From Lethocerus indicus (taxonomy: Eukaryota; Arthropoda; Insecta; Hemiptera; Belostomatidae): DNA of 64,000 bases. The notes beneath the pieces were generated by a model. The model had not been told where the DNA came from, ran no database searches, and worked only from the letters and a program-made list of their open reading frames with translations. Made by a program: the position numbers and the translations under genes. Numbering within the stretch: position 1 is the stretch's first letter; each line of letters starts with the position of its first letter. Shown here piece by piece: positions 22,254-34,270 of this stretch. Location: the NCBI GenBank assembly GCA_019843655.1, contig JACDQD010000005.1, positions 13,915,575 to 13,979,574 on the forward strand, read 5' to 3'.

Positions 22254-25200
22254 AAATATCAGTAAGGTTTTATTCTGTTTTATTAGTGCGCTATATGATT
22301 ACCCGTGATACGATACTCGACATAAACATACGTCCCCTAATGAGAGAGAAACGTCAGTCATCTGTCCTGACTACATTATCCCTCTGCGGGCATTACGTCG
22401 GTCTGACCGATCGTCTAAGGCGGCCGCACATTGTTCTATCCGGCATTAATTAACCAGTATTAATTGAGAGCCATTCATCGTCCGTGCGCCAACCAGCGAA
22501 GCGTAACGCCCCTTCCCCTTGCCACTAATGCCTTACCAGTAATGCGGATTCGAAAAAACCTGTGCAAATAGGCACACACGATAAAGAGTACTGAGAAAAA
22601 ATGTGCAGCAACTAGGACTATGCCACATGTCCAATTCTTATAGATATAAGTTAATATTTACAACATATTTAATCATTGAGGTACAATCAAATAATAATTA
22701 GAATTGGGATCATTATTACTAGTTGTATATGACAGAATATGTAATTATGTTGACTGTAGACACTTAATAAGGATTCTGTTGAATATAAAGACCCTCCCCC
22801 GTCCCATACCATGTATGACAAACACATATAATTGCTGTGCGATACATCCGATGCAGAACAATAGCAGTGTACGCAGTACGGAGATTCAAAAGGGCTTGAT
22901 CAATGTCTAGCCTGTGAGTCCAAACACTAGTTTCGAGTGTTCAATCGGACCCATTCACATTGTTAGTACCGTAGTGATCAGGTTGAATGTACTGCTGTTG
23001 ACCCGTTTACTGTTTAATGGAGCCACTGCAAGCTCCACACTTTTTTATTTAAGTAGTATTTATTTTATAACGTCATTCGATCAAGTACTAGATATTAAGC
23101 ACCCTTGTTTCACCTACTAGATTTCCTGGGATGTTATTAATCCTTGTCCTGCTTTGAATTACTGACGACAGAGAGAACTAAATAATTTCATTACTACCAT
23201 ATATTTTAAGAACTTAAACCAATACATCTAGCAGTGCCCATGTATTGTACAGTTTTTAAAAATAAGAGTATGTAAAAACAAGACGGGAAAAGTGATTTTC
23301 ATTATTGGTACCTTCCAGACTAGTCCATTACCGTAGGCTTTAAATCATACATATTTTAATATGTAGTGTTTCATAAAAGGGTATAGCTATCCCCATCTGG
23401 TAGTTCAACGTTCTTTGTGGCTAGTATCAATCTATTCCGTCTATTATTGTAGGGGAATCGACAGGTCTGGTGTCGACGGCCGATGTCCGACTAGCGGCCT
23501 GTGATTTGGCCCCGCTCCCGCGGTTTCGTAGCTCTCCGGTTCATCCGTAGGCACAACATCCGCGTTCGCTGGTAACGACTGACCGCTCCCACCTCCGCGG
23601 TACCACCGACACGTTCCCTCACGTTCCGCTGTTTTTTCCACTCTTTTATTTCCTCCGCGGATACTTCTTACGCTCGCCCTATGTACCCGAGCAGAGGCGT
23701 CCGTGTCCTCATATTCACAGAAAATATGTTGGTTATAGTAGAAAAGTTAGTGAATAGAAAACGATAACTTTAGGGATATTCTAACGTTTATGAGGACATA
23801 ACTTACGCCAATGCGTTAGTTCTGTCAAATGCGCGTTATTCATCATTGCGATGTTAATAATCCGATTATATATATGGTTCTGTCGGATCTTCTTTTCGGA
23901 TCTCGTTCTTTATAACGAATCGGAATGAAATCCATTCGCGGAATTAAAAACAGAAGGAAAAGAGCAAAGTAAGGTTTCAATTTACATACTTAATTGAATG
24001 GTATCAGTTGGGCCGAGACTGGCTTATTAATTCCGGACTAATAACTGCTTGTCCTGCAGCATCCGCGCAGACCTCTGTTTATCAATGTATCGGGATCGGG
24101 TTAAATTCGACCCTGTAAGTAGATGTTGGGGCATCTGCAATGAATAACGGGGGTACCACGGAAAACCCGCTCACCCACGATAAATTGACTCTGAGACAGT
24201 TTAACAGTTGGTCTCGATCCAAGACCCTGCCCTCGAATATGGCAAAAAATGAATTCCACCAATGTTTATTTCTCCTTTTGGAATGCCTTCAAATATTGTA
24301 TTCCGTTTTCAATTAGTTTCATTTTGTGATTTTTCGAAGCTATTTAATTACTTACTTTTGTCTTTATTAGGTGATTTATTTACTTCCATATCAATTATTT
24401 ATTTTATTGATATGATTTATTTTTAGGCAATTAGTTTTGACGTAATTATATTCGTATATAATTTTATATAATATATAATTATATTTCAATATATCGAAGT
24501 AATACAACAACCCAATAATATAGACCTTCGTACTTAATCTTAAATTATATGATATTAATTGTTATTATTATACGGGCTGTTAGAAGATTTTGTAGTACTA
24601 TGTAAACCAGTACAACAGCTTCGCTAATTATTCGTGTACTGTTGGGTGTTATATACAAAAGGGTTATAGCAAGTTGTACATTTGGAATACATTACTCTAT
24701 GTGATCCTCCGTGCCGTAAAGCCTACCCGTAAATCAGGGCTGTCCGTTTTCGGAGTGGCAGTGGTTGTGGGCGGGAATCAAGGCGGAGCGTAGCGGAACT
24801 GGCGGCTCTGTACCGGTCTAATCCCCGAGGGCAATTGAAACAAATGAAAGGACTCTCGGTGCCGACCGTAAATATCTCCTAATTGTTGGTCGACCACGCC
24901 CAACATTAATTGCGATTTATCGGGGTGGGGCACCGCGGCTAATGAAGCGATATGACAACGGGCCCGGTAATAATAACGATAAAAATAATAAAAGATATGG
25001 CGCATGAAGAGCGGGTCGTGTAGCATGATTTATTGTCCAGACCTTATCGTGCCTTACTTTCAATAGCGGCCGCCCGGGGACCACCCGCTCGGCACCCTTT
25101 CGGTCGAAGGCCTTATCCTCCTGTTAGAGATTTCTTAAACCATTCTTTAAGTTTTATACCATTGTTTTTGTCTAAGGCGATGTAGAGTATGCGCGAACCT

Positions 25201-26485
25201 TCATTTCATTCAGGACGCCTGCCAGCTCCGTGTAGCAGACGGAATTCTTGCAGAATACAAAACAGAGTATATTCATTTTAATTTTTCAAACGCGAAACGT
25301 AGCGGAGGGGAAACGAAATGAGAAAAATATTGCAAAAAAGCACAAATATACAGAATGATTACGAAAAATGTGTCCGAATAATGCAACAAATTATTCTATA
25401 TTTCAAAAGAAGAAAAAAATGTTTAATCTTAAATGAGCTCCCGTGCGCGTAGATCAAAAACTACTAAAGAAATATTATATTTAGAGTAGTAGAGTTAAAT
25501 ATAATGTAGGAACTGAATTTTAGATATGTTGGATTTATATAGTTTACCGAAATTGTATTATTATGGTTCTTCACGTGCACGATTTTACAATTACCAACCA
25601 AAAGAAAAACAACCAGCATTTATTTATTTGTATTAAAAAATTCTACTAATCATACTAAATTCTTTCATTTTTAAATGTTCTAAATGATATCTGTATTAAG
25701 AGTATATCTTTATGAAATCAATAAATGGCAATAGAGGTAATGCAACTTCACGAATATTCGGTTAGTTTAAATATTCGGGGATTTACATTCACTGTTTGCT
25801 ATTGGCCAGAGAAAGCGGCCACGAATATTTGACTTAGAGTTAAAGACAAACATTTGCGGTTTTAGACCGCTGTTAGATATGAATAATGGCGGTACTATGC
25901 CTATAATAAAAGCGTAGCCCGGCAATTACCCGAATCTCCTATTGACGGAATCTCTGTAACCGCGGATTTTAGAGAGTGTTTGATTTTGTTCTTCTGAGAA
26001 GGTGGAGTTGAGCCTAGTCCTTATTCTGGACCACTAATGTTAGCCTCCTTATTTCATGGACCCGTCATTTCTTCCAGTTTTTCTCTGTCGTCTGTTTTCA
26101 CCTTCGCCAACCGCAAGTAATTTTTATTCGAGGCGAAAGGAGCGATTAGAATGAAACTTTCTAGCATTTGTCTTAAACTTTTCACTTTGTAAAAGGTAAA
26201 TGAACGAGAGATATTTGTAAAGAAATATGCACGCAAAAAATGTTGCGATTGTAATAATACCTAACTTTACATAAATGTGAGGATCAAAAAAATGCCGGCC
26301 TCATCCGGACACTAAAATGGAAATTAATTTAAGACACTTCTTGGTAGATCGGGAAGGGTTTGTAACATTATTACACTTGCGATTTTATATCTCCACTAGA
26401 ATGTTTTATTTCTAGATGTGTAATATCGATTGTGCCAGTTTCTGGATAAAAAATGATAGCGTTGTTAAATTTACGATTACTTCAC
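22254..26485. other. Non-coding DNA with several islands
   Basis: CpG-containing islands lie at about 22320-22520, 23450-23720, 24010-24240, 24750-25110 and 25800-25960, separated by strongly AT-rich DNA (notably 24250-24660 and 25120-25790). The minus strand of the second island is continuously open for about 100 codons (see findings). I could not assign a gene to any of them. Confidence 0.35.
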
Positions 26486-26961
26486 TACAGTGGGTGATCG
26501 GTTAACAACCATAATTCGTTCCCAGATTATGTTCGCTATCCGAATTGTTCGTTAACCGATCACCGATTTGTTAATGCCTAGCCACATCAGTCATTTTTTG
26601 TCCACTCTCTACTTTAGTTATAATCTAGCTTGGTGCTTTTATGGTGAGCACAGTTGTTGACACTCCACACTTTTTAGGTCCTATAATATTGTCAGATTTT
26701 CAGGTTTTTTTAGAAGGCGTTTAGAGAAGCACATACGAAAATCACAAGGACAGAAACCAACTACATATGGTACACAATTGACAAAGTGTCGTCGAGGACT
26801 GGTGTCGGGGTGTTCCGAGAGCCGAGAGGTTTTCGTTAGAATTAGTTTTTCTTCGTTATCCGAATATTGTTCGATATCCGAACACAAAAATCTTTCCTGA
26901 AAGTGTTCGTTGTCCGATTTGTTCGCTGTCCGAACTGTTCGTTAACCGATCACCCACTGTA
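26486..26961. mobile_element. 472-bp inverted-repeat DNA transposon, Tc1/mariner (pogo/Tigger-like), non-autonomous
   Basis: The element occupies 26488-26959 and is flanked by TA dinucleotides (26486-26487, 26960-26961), the target-site duplication of the Tc1/mariner superfamily. Its first 19 bases, CAGTGGGTGATCGGTTAAC, are repeated exactly in inverse at the other end. CAG starts and TA duplications are typical of pogo/Tigger elements. Inside the right end are tandem variants of TTCGGAYARCGAAC. At 26531-26564 a second copy of the right terminus lies inside the left end. A 68-codon minus-strand frame (26681-26887) has no recognisable DDE or helix-turn-helix motif, so I class it as a non-autonomous deletion derivative. 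Confidence 0.85.
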
Positions 26962-28665
26962 TCCGGTTCTTATATTCAATACTGTTGCCAGTTGCAGTAC
27001 GCTTCAGACCAGTCAGCCACAGTTCGGAACCTGGTACAGTCTCTTGAGTCGTAGTCCGCCGGTTTATTGGTAAAATCGTTTTCATATCCGAGGGAGAGTG
27101 TTGCTTGGGCATGTAAATCCGCCTATAGTCAGTTTGGGGTGGCCGCAGGTGGTGCCAGATGTCGCCCTTCAGGTCGACGCCCGCACCGAATATCCGACTG
27201 ATTCCCACGGTTCGACTGCAAAGGATGAACAGAATTCGATTTAATGTCTGCTGAAAAAAAACATGTTTCCCCTTCTTGATATTTGCTTTTCTTGCCATCT
27301 CCTGGTAATGCGAAATATTCAATTTAAACGGGTCAATTTGATTTCCTGCAGCAATAAATATATATTTTGTACGTTACAAATATCTATTTTTTTCCTAAAT
27401 ATAATTTATTTATTTCATTTATAATTGTCCCATTAGGAGTATTTTTTAGTGTTACACCACTCCCAATGTCTAGACTAGAATTTATTCTCCTTCAGGTTAC
27501 TCGTTACAAATTGTACACCCTCATACAGTTCAGGTTCACAGTTCAATTATATTGTTTGCATATTGAAAAAAAGCAATAGCAATTTGGGAAAAATTTGATA
27601 ATCACTTATTTATTAATAACTTCATTAAATATTTATTAATTACCGTATTTATTAATTATTAAGCTTTTTCATATAAAGGGGTAGTAATAATGTTGTCAAT
27701 AAACGTTGAATAATTTTGTTTATACTATATTTTCATTCTTATAAAACAGGTAAAACGCTTCAAAACCATTGCATCGTTTTACATGAGGGTCTGGAAAACC
27801 CACGATTCACGTTCTGATCCATTCGATACGAATTGGCCAATTAACTGAATCGAATGGAAAGCTATCTCGACACTTTCCTGTAGCACCATTGTAGCACGTG
27901 TTATCTATCTATCGGTGTTCTCTAATTTGATTTTTGGAGCAGTTCCTGGTAAATGTCTGACCGTGTTTCCCCATTCAACGGGTTCAATTTTAGTGAGTAC
28001 TCGGTTTTAGTATGAATTCACTCCTATTGGTGATGGGCAGGTGGCGAAACTAGCCTGGGGGAAGACCTCGTTCTAACGCTCATAACTTAAATATTATACT
28101 TATTCACAAAATAATATATTTATAACGCGTTAGATATATTTAGATATAATCGCACTACATTGCCATCGGGGTCTGCAGAAATTGGGATAATGACTTTTAG
28201 CAGCGGAAAACCTCCGCGTTATGAATAACTCCAGATCGTTTTCGCCTAAAGTTTCTATATTTAAAAGGGAAAAAGCCCACTCATTTCGTCTGAAGTTATT
28301 TATTCTCTGTCGGTTCCGGGGCTGTGTTTTGAAAAATAACACCACCGGAAAGATAAATAATTTCCATGTTGTGACTCCGAATTCCCACTTAATTGAACTT
28401 TTAACGGGCAGAGCTTCCAATCCAGGGGAGCGTTTTCGTTTCTTTTTGGTTGGTATAATGTTTCCTTCACTTTAGTACAGAACATATTTTAAGAAAATGT
28501 CTTATATTAAATAAAAAGCTCTATTTTTATTCTTATTAAAATGTCATATTATATTAAGTAATATTTATTATTCATTCACAGAAATAATCTGTTAATGAAA
28601 ATCGGAAATGAAAGTTTAGAAAAAGTGTAAATCTACAATAAATCGTATGGGATTTAAAGCAGTAT

Positions 28666-28669
<4 letters not shown>
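26962..28669. other. Non-coding DNA
   Basis: A 126-codon minus-strand frame spans 26942-27322 and overlaps the transposon end. Because it crosses the element boundary it is unlikely to be a host gene, and no domain is seen. An island lies at about 28140-28470. The rest, especially 27330-27730, is AT-rich. Confidence 0.35.

Positions 28670-28711
<42 letters not shown>
28670..28711. repeat. (AT)21 microsatellite
   Basis: Forty-two bases of uninterrupted AT in AT-rich surroundings. Confidence 0.97.
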
Positions 28712-28716
<5 letters not shown>

Positions 28717-30530
28717 ACCTATCAGTACACTGTTACTATAACAGTGTATAGATATTATTACTGGCAGAAGGCTTGGAATACATTCGAAATACCACATCAA
28801 AGTTGTGAATTTTACAAAATTATAGTGATTTTTTAAAAATTTACGATTTTGTATTTTTGCACAAATATTGCAGAGGAGAAAATGTAAAAATGTATTTCAG
28901 TAACTTTAATTCCGCAATTACGGCGAGTGTTAAGTCGCCGAAATAATTGGCGGGGCCGGTCCACCGCCGGCGATGAAGTTCGTCCTGAGGGAAAGTTGGC
29001 AAATGACTTTTTACCCCCGGGGCTCTCAACCGCCGTTAATTAACACTTTCGCCACCGTAGGTTTTATCTGACGCTACATCCAGAAAAACCCAACTCTAAC
29101 GCCAGCAAGCCCGTCATTCGGTACGCGTTTAATTAGATATTTAGTTAATGAAAACTTCAGGCAGAGAGAATGGAGAATATTTTTTTATTAACGAAGAAGA
29201 AGTATTATTGTAACTTTAGAAAATTCTTGCCCCGCTATTCTACTGATATATCGTTTTCAGTGATTAATAAGCACGGTGTTGTACTTTTTTAGCTAAGTGG
29301 TTATAAAAGAAACAATATTACCATTTTTATCTAGTGGTGTAGAAAGTGGGTCTATTACGGAAACTGAAAGCTATGAAGCATTTTTACTCTGGTCTCTTCC
29401 AAAACGGTTAACGTAAACCAACCACTTTTTTGGTGCTTGCTGTTTTGTAAATCTAAACTGTAATTTAATAAAAAACTCCTCTTTTTATCCCATTCGTATC
29501 TATTAATCTTTTGGTTTCTCAGAAACGTATCAATTGTCCGATCGTCCTAGTGACGGAACGGTTAATTACATTCATATTGTTCACTCGGGTTTGGTCGTCT
29601 CCGATGGGGGCACACGAAGGTTGTCATGAATATGGTAATTTAATAAGCGGGTCGAATAACGTACTCTTGAGCACCTGCATTTTAATTGAGTTTGAAAGAC
29701 TCATCACCGAGCGGCATACTGGGCCTGAAACATTTGAGAATCCTGGGGACAGAAAATTACTTCATTTCTTCGGTCGAGTGAATAGATTACGTTGTCATGA
29801 GAGGGGGTTTTACTTAACACTGTTATTTATCTAATTGGAAACCTTTGATCTATTGACATTTATTAATAATTTGTATTTTTTGGAACAAAATAGCTACCAC
29901 GAGAGCAAATCAATACACTATGGTTGCACGAAACCTATTTTTGAAGGAAGAAACGACTATAGTCTTATTTGAGGGTAGCGAATTCCTTCAATCCCCAGAA
30001 TTTACCCAAGGTTTTCCCCTGCTAGGTGCCGTCTTGTCAGCTACCATCCGCGACTCTAGATATTGACGTCGCATCTCAGATTTGCCTGTCGCATGCCGGC
30101 GGGGGTTGAATTACTTTTGTATTTTTATTCTGAATGAATTAATTAACGATGTAATAATAAAAATATGTTCGTAAATTTTGTTTAGAGTTTAGAATCCATC
30201 ACAGAACTGGTTTATCAAATGTGTATTCCTTTCTATATTTCCGCAGCGGAAATTGTGACTCCAATTTGTTCTAAAATGTATTGTGAAATCAGATTTTGTC
30301 AATGCGAATCCATCGGCGATGGTTCCTTTGATCTGGTGCCATTCCTTTTCTTTCTCCGGACTACTAATATCCTCCACTGAACCTCGCGTTTCCTCCCAGC
30401 GTTGGGGCTCATGTCGGTCGACATTTCGGGGCCATTACGCCTGGAAGTGGGGCACCGCAAAAAGGGTCATATCCGAGACTTAATCTTGTGTATTATTCAG
30501 CGCAATGAATCAACGCTAATTTAGTCACCC
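28712..30530. other. Non-coding DNA
   Basis: Islands lie at about 28900-29130 and 30290-30480. The 107-codon frame from 29511 has no recognisable domain. No transposon ends or RNA genes are seen. Confidence 0.35.
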
Positions 30531-30790
30531 CGAGCACCAATTAGCGATTAGGGCGCCCGTATGAAAATCACGCCGCCGCCGGCACTTGAACCTCCCTCAC
30601 ATCCCTTCCAACAATAATTGGTCCCGCCCTCTAATTTAATAAAGTGAATTAACCCGAACCGGCAATCCACGCATTGTTCGCAATCATCTGGATTACATTC
30701 CGAACAATTGAGTTATTAACGGCGGTTCGGTTATTATTAGCCTGATTGCATATCTCTGTAATTTAATTTCCCTGTAGGCTGATTTTTTAT
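30531..30790. promoter_or_regulatory. Candidate enhancer with clustered SOX- and homeodomain-type sites
   Basis: This segment packs several ACAAT/ATTGT cores of SOX HMG proteins: AACAATAATTGG near 30611, CATTGTT near 30673 and GAACAATTG near 30702. It also has homeodomain ATTA/TAAT cores and a GATTGCATAT resembling POU octamer halves near 30746. The density is higher than in adjacent DNA and the block has no long frame. Clustered SOX/POU/homeodomain sites are typical of neural enhancers in insects, but the motifs are short and the function is inferred. Confidence 0.28.
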
Positions 30791-32890
30791 GTCAGCTAGT
30801 GGTATTTAATGCCAGCAATAGGATTTCATTATAACACAAATATCTTGGAATATGTCGACATTAACTGAAGCTTATAGTAGATTCATCATAATGGAATAAC
30901 CTTTAATATTGGTAAATATCATATTCACCTGTTACATGAAAATAGTAAGAGATTATAGAACGACATAACATTTATTTAGAGCACACATAAAAAAGAAAAA
31001 AAATCGATAAAAAAATTGCCGAAAGTCTGCTTACTCCCGTATATCCTTTCACTCGCCGGTTAAATTGTGCCTTAAATTGCAATTTTGTGAGAGCGCGGAG
31101 GACAAAAGGAGGGACCGTATCACGCCGAGTGTCCAAATATTGACTTGCCGCGCCGAGAGAAAATTGGATGCCCGCTCCCAGAAGAAAAATATTACGTCCC
31201 CAACGTTGATACGAGGGCGGATCGAGGTCTTACCCGAAAATTTTACTCCTAGTTTGTTACATTTTGCATGCTGCAAACGATCTGTATTTCTAATATAGTG
31301 TTTTAAAATAAGCTCTAAACGATGTGTATATCGAAAAGAAAAAAACTTCTTCTGTACCATTGCAAGTTTCAGGAGTTGCAATTTTTGGACCGAAAATGCT
31401 ATAGCCTATATATATACATTCGGTTAGGAGCGTGTGCGAAGTGTCGTGGACTCGGGGTGGGATCAGATTAGGCGTGGCCCACTATTGGGGCTGAGGCCAT
31501 GGGAATTGTTCTGTGAATGGGGCCGGAACAATTTGCCTTCTGTCTTCGATTAGGGCGGTTTGTTCGCTCCGGGAATGAGAACGGCACTCGGTTTTCCGGC
31601 TCTCAGACGACGGCCGGCTAATACGTGGAAGATTAGCATCTCCCCGCGCCCTCCAGCCGTTTGTTTTCCATCATTGGAACCCCTTCCCCGCCGACCATTT
31701 ATGTCCCTTCTCCCATTCACTTTTTTCTCTTCTCGTTTCGTTCTCCGCGTACAGCTCTCTTGTCATCTTTTGAAGGCAGTCGATTGGTTAGCCCGGAGGG
31801 TCGGTGGGATTGCGGCATTCGCTGGGGTATGAGAAATTAGAAGCCGAGAGCTAAACGTGATGAATACTAGAAGTGTGTACAATATACATCCGACCTATTT
31901 CCATTGTCAATTACATAAGTGAGATCTTAAAAGATAAATAATCAGGACATGAAACTAAGGGAGACCGCGAGGAAGAAACAGGGAATCTGCTCGCTGCAAT
32001 AAATTGAGAAAGGGGGACTGAGACGGGGCAAAGAAAGACAAGACCGACAAGAAGACGCGCGGGCCGTAGAAATGAGGAATGCGAGGAGATGGATGCCGAG
32101 CCGGTTCAGATATTAAACTCGTTCTCTAAAATGCCCGGCCCTATTGTTTCCACGGTCGGGAATCGGAGAGCGTGACTAAAGATGATGTAAAGTATTAGCG
32201 AACCTACAGATATCCGACGGATATTAAAGCTGGTGCCGTCCGCCTGGGGGCCCCACTGGGACCGCCTTGTTGATAGCCCTTATAACTTAATGGATCACAG
32301 ATTACCGGCCCCGGGAGACCACCATTTTATTTATGCCCTATTAGCCGACTTCAAGCCATAAACCACTGCCGTTAACAATTTGATTCACCGCCATCCTTCT
32401 TTTCCACAGTTGGAGGCGTTTCTTCCAGATTTACGTTGGAGGTAGGGCGTTCGGCCACGGTCTTGCCTCCGGCCAATTCGTAGCTTGTTTCGTCCTAGTA
32501 AACGAATTGAGTGCTTTCACCGCTGGGTATTATTCACCTGATATATCGTTCCACAAAAACTCCCTATGAAAATGTTCCCTTCGTATTCATCATTATCGAG
32601 ACACCACTGTCGGCTGAGATTGAAAATTATAGCTTTTAGAAATATTCTTAAGAGGGTTATTTAACAGTAACCACTTCATTAAAATAGTATATGTTTCACG
32701 ATATTCTACCCACCCTCCCAGTGTGAATTTCAATGGTTGAATTATTGGTTTTATATCAAGATAATAATATTTAATTATTAATTCTTTCTTTCCATCAAGG
32801 GAATAAAGTCAAAATTGTTGTGAAGTGCAAGAATATATACATAAATATACATACACAACAAACATTTTGTCTGGCACATCTTTACAACTA
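30791..32890. other. Non-coding DNA dominated by three islands and a purine-rich tract
   Basis: Islands lie at about 31040-31260, 31420-31840 and 31970-32490. From about 31945 to 32100 the + strand is strongly purine-rich (runs of GA, AAG, GGAA). The frame of 90 codons at 31560-31832 is rich in arginine and proline, as expected of translated GC-rich non-coding DNA, and is not recognised. Confidence 0.35.
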
Positions 32891-32896
32891 GTTAGC

Positions 32897-33020
32897 GTTC
32901 CCTATCCTGTTCCAGTTTCGCCATGTTCTTCACTATAGTTCACGATATTCATCCAGCCATCGTTGTCGAGGCCTGCTTGCCGGTCTCCTTCCTTCTGGTC
33001 GAGATGTAAAGGTGTGAACA
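32897..33020 (-). pseudogene. Decayed LINE reverse-transcriptase C-terminus
   Basis: On the minus strand, 32936-33001 translates to RPEGRRPASRPRQRWLDEY followed by REL. This matches the basic GRRPxGRPRxRWLD motif near the C-terminus of many arthropod LINE reverse-transcriptase polyproteins, downstream of the RT domain. The frame then meets two consecutive stops (32930-32935) and continues as RTWRNWNRIGNAN, where intact elements usually have a Trp- and Arg-rich tail, so the copy is dead. The only upstream hint is a GHMLRIW-like frame with stops near 33.25 kb, so the copy is short or interrupted. The clade cannot be fixed from this fragment. Confidence 0.6.
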
Positions 33021-34233
33021 TTATGAAATCCACATACAGGGCAATCCGCGAACACACCACGAACAGTTTAGAATAGCTCGCTTTCTAAAGACGATCTGAA
33101 AGTCTAAACCGATGCGAGTCAGCGAGCATTGATTTTGCTGAGTATGTGAGATACAAATGTTGCTGATGTAGCATCCGAGAAGGTGGAACGAGGATGAAGA
33201 TTTCAGATAACGCCTTACCAGGTGGATTACCATATTCTCAGCATGTGACCCGTCACTCTGTTCATGTATATCATTCAACTCATTCAACTTCGGTTTATAT
33301 CTTCACATGTATGAACATTTTACCACTTCTGAGGTTCCCTTTCGTGTTATTATTTACTACTCGGTTAAGAGATGAAAATTGGCCTTCTGATTGCACCATA
33401 AATAATTAGAATGTAATGCGATCTTCCCGGCTCATCGTTAGGTAAGAAGGTGTCACAGATTATGGTCATTAGTCGGCGGGTCAATTTCGAATGCAAAATA
33501 CATCCTGGCTAGCCTCGTCCTCGGACAAATTGGCCGAGCTTAATTTCGAAAATTTTCATCGAAAAATTTCACCGGCGCCAGTTCCATTAATTCGGAGCCC
33601 CAAAAGTGTGAATCGCCTCATCAGGCGCAACCTTCAAAGAGAGTGGGAAGGGGAATTCGTTTACGGAAATAATCGCTCTGGATATTAAAGGCCTTCCGAA
33701 AGGTTTACTTAAAGCCCGGTTATCGATCGGTTTATATCTAAATGAGATGCGTTTCTCATTAGCATCTCAGCCATTCTGTAATTATCCGGCCGTTCCTTTC
33801 CGATACGGGAGCTCTTCTAATGGCGCCCGGTTTCATCCGATTTGTATTCTGTCAAACATGGGCATCGGCCGGTTCCTTATCGTCAAATTACTGCCCGAAG
33901 AATTCGAACCTGGCTCGTCCTTCTTCGCGAGCCTTATAGTTTTTTTGCCCTTGAAAGTTATCCACTCGTTTTCATTCACATTCATTACAAATTAATGGTG
34001 GGGGGTTTCATTAAAAACGAAAATCGTTATACATTCAACTTGTTCAACACTGTCTTCATATTATTTTCCATACGTCCTCTATGTGCGGGAAACCAAACTT
34101 TAATTTCATTCTGATCCACTATTTACATAATTACAAACTGTAAATGAAGCCAACTTCTTATTGAACTTGTTATCGGTTTCGAGTTATTAGGTAACAAATT
34201 TATTTGTAGTTATAATGATATGACAGAAGATAT
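33021..34233. other. Non-coding DNA with an island at about 33420-33950
   Basis: AT-rich flanks surround a CpG-containing island. Frames of 65-90 codons in it overlap in different frames and are not recognised. A TTAG|GTAAGA junction at about 33440 resembles a fused splice site but has a weak pyrimidine tract. Confidence 0.35.
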
Positions 34234-34270
34234 TATATATAAAGGATAGTGTCCGTTTTCAATCAGTGCT
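34234..34270 (+). promoter_or_regulatory. Candidate core promoter: TATA box plus Initiator
   Basis: TATATATAAAGG at 34234-34245 is followed by TCAGTG at 34263-34268, close to the Initiator TCAKTY. The A at 34265 is 29-31 bases from the TATA start. As with the other two candidates, no coding frame starts downstream. Confidence 0.27.

Noticed and set aside
26942..27322. 126-codon minus-strand frame
   Set aside because: It runs across the right boundary of the TA-flanked transposon, so it joins element and host DNA by chance.
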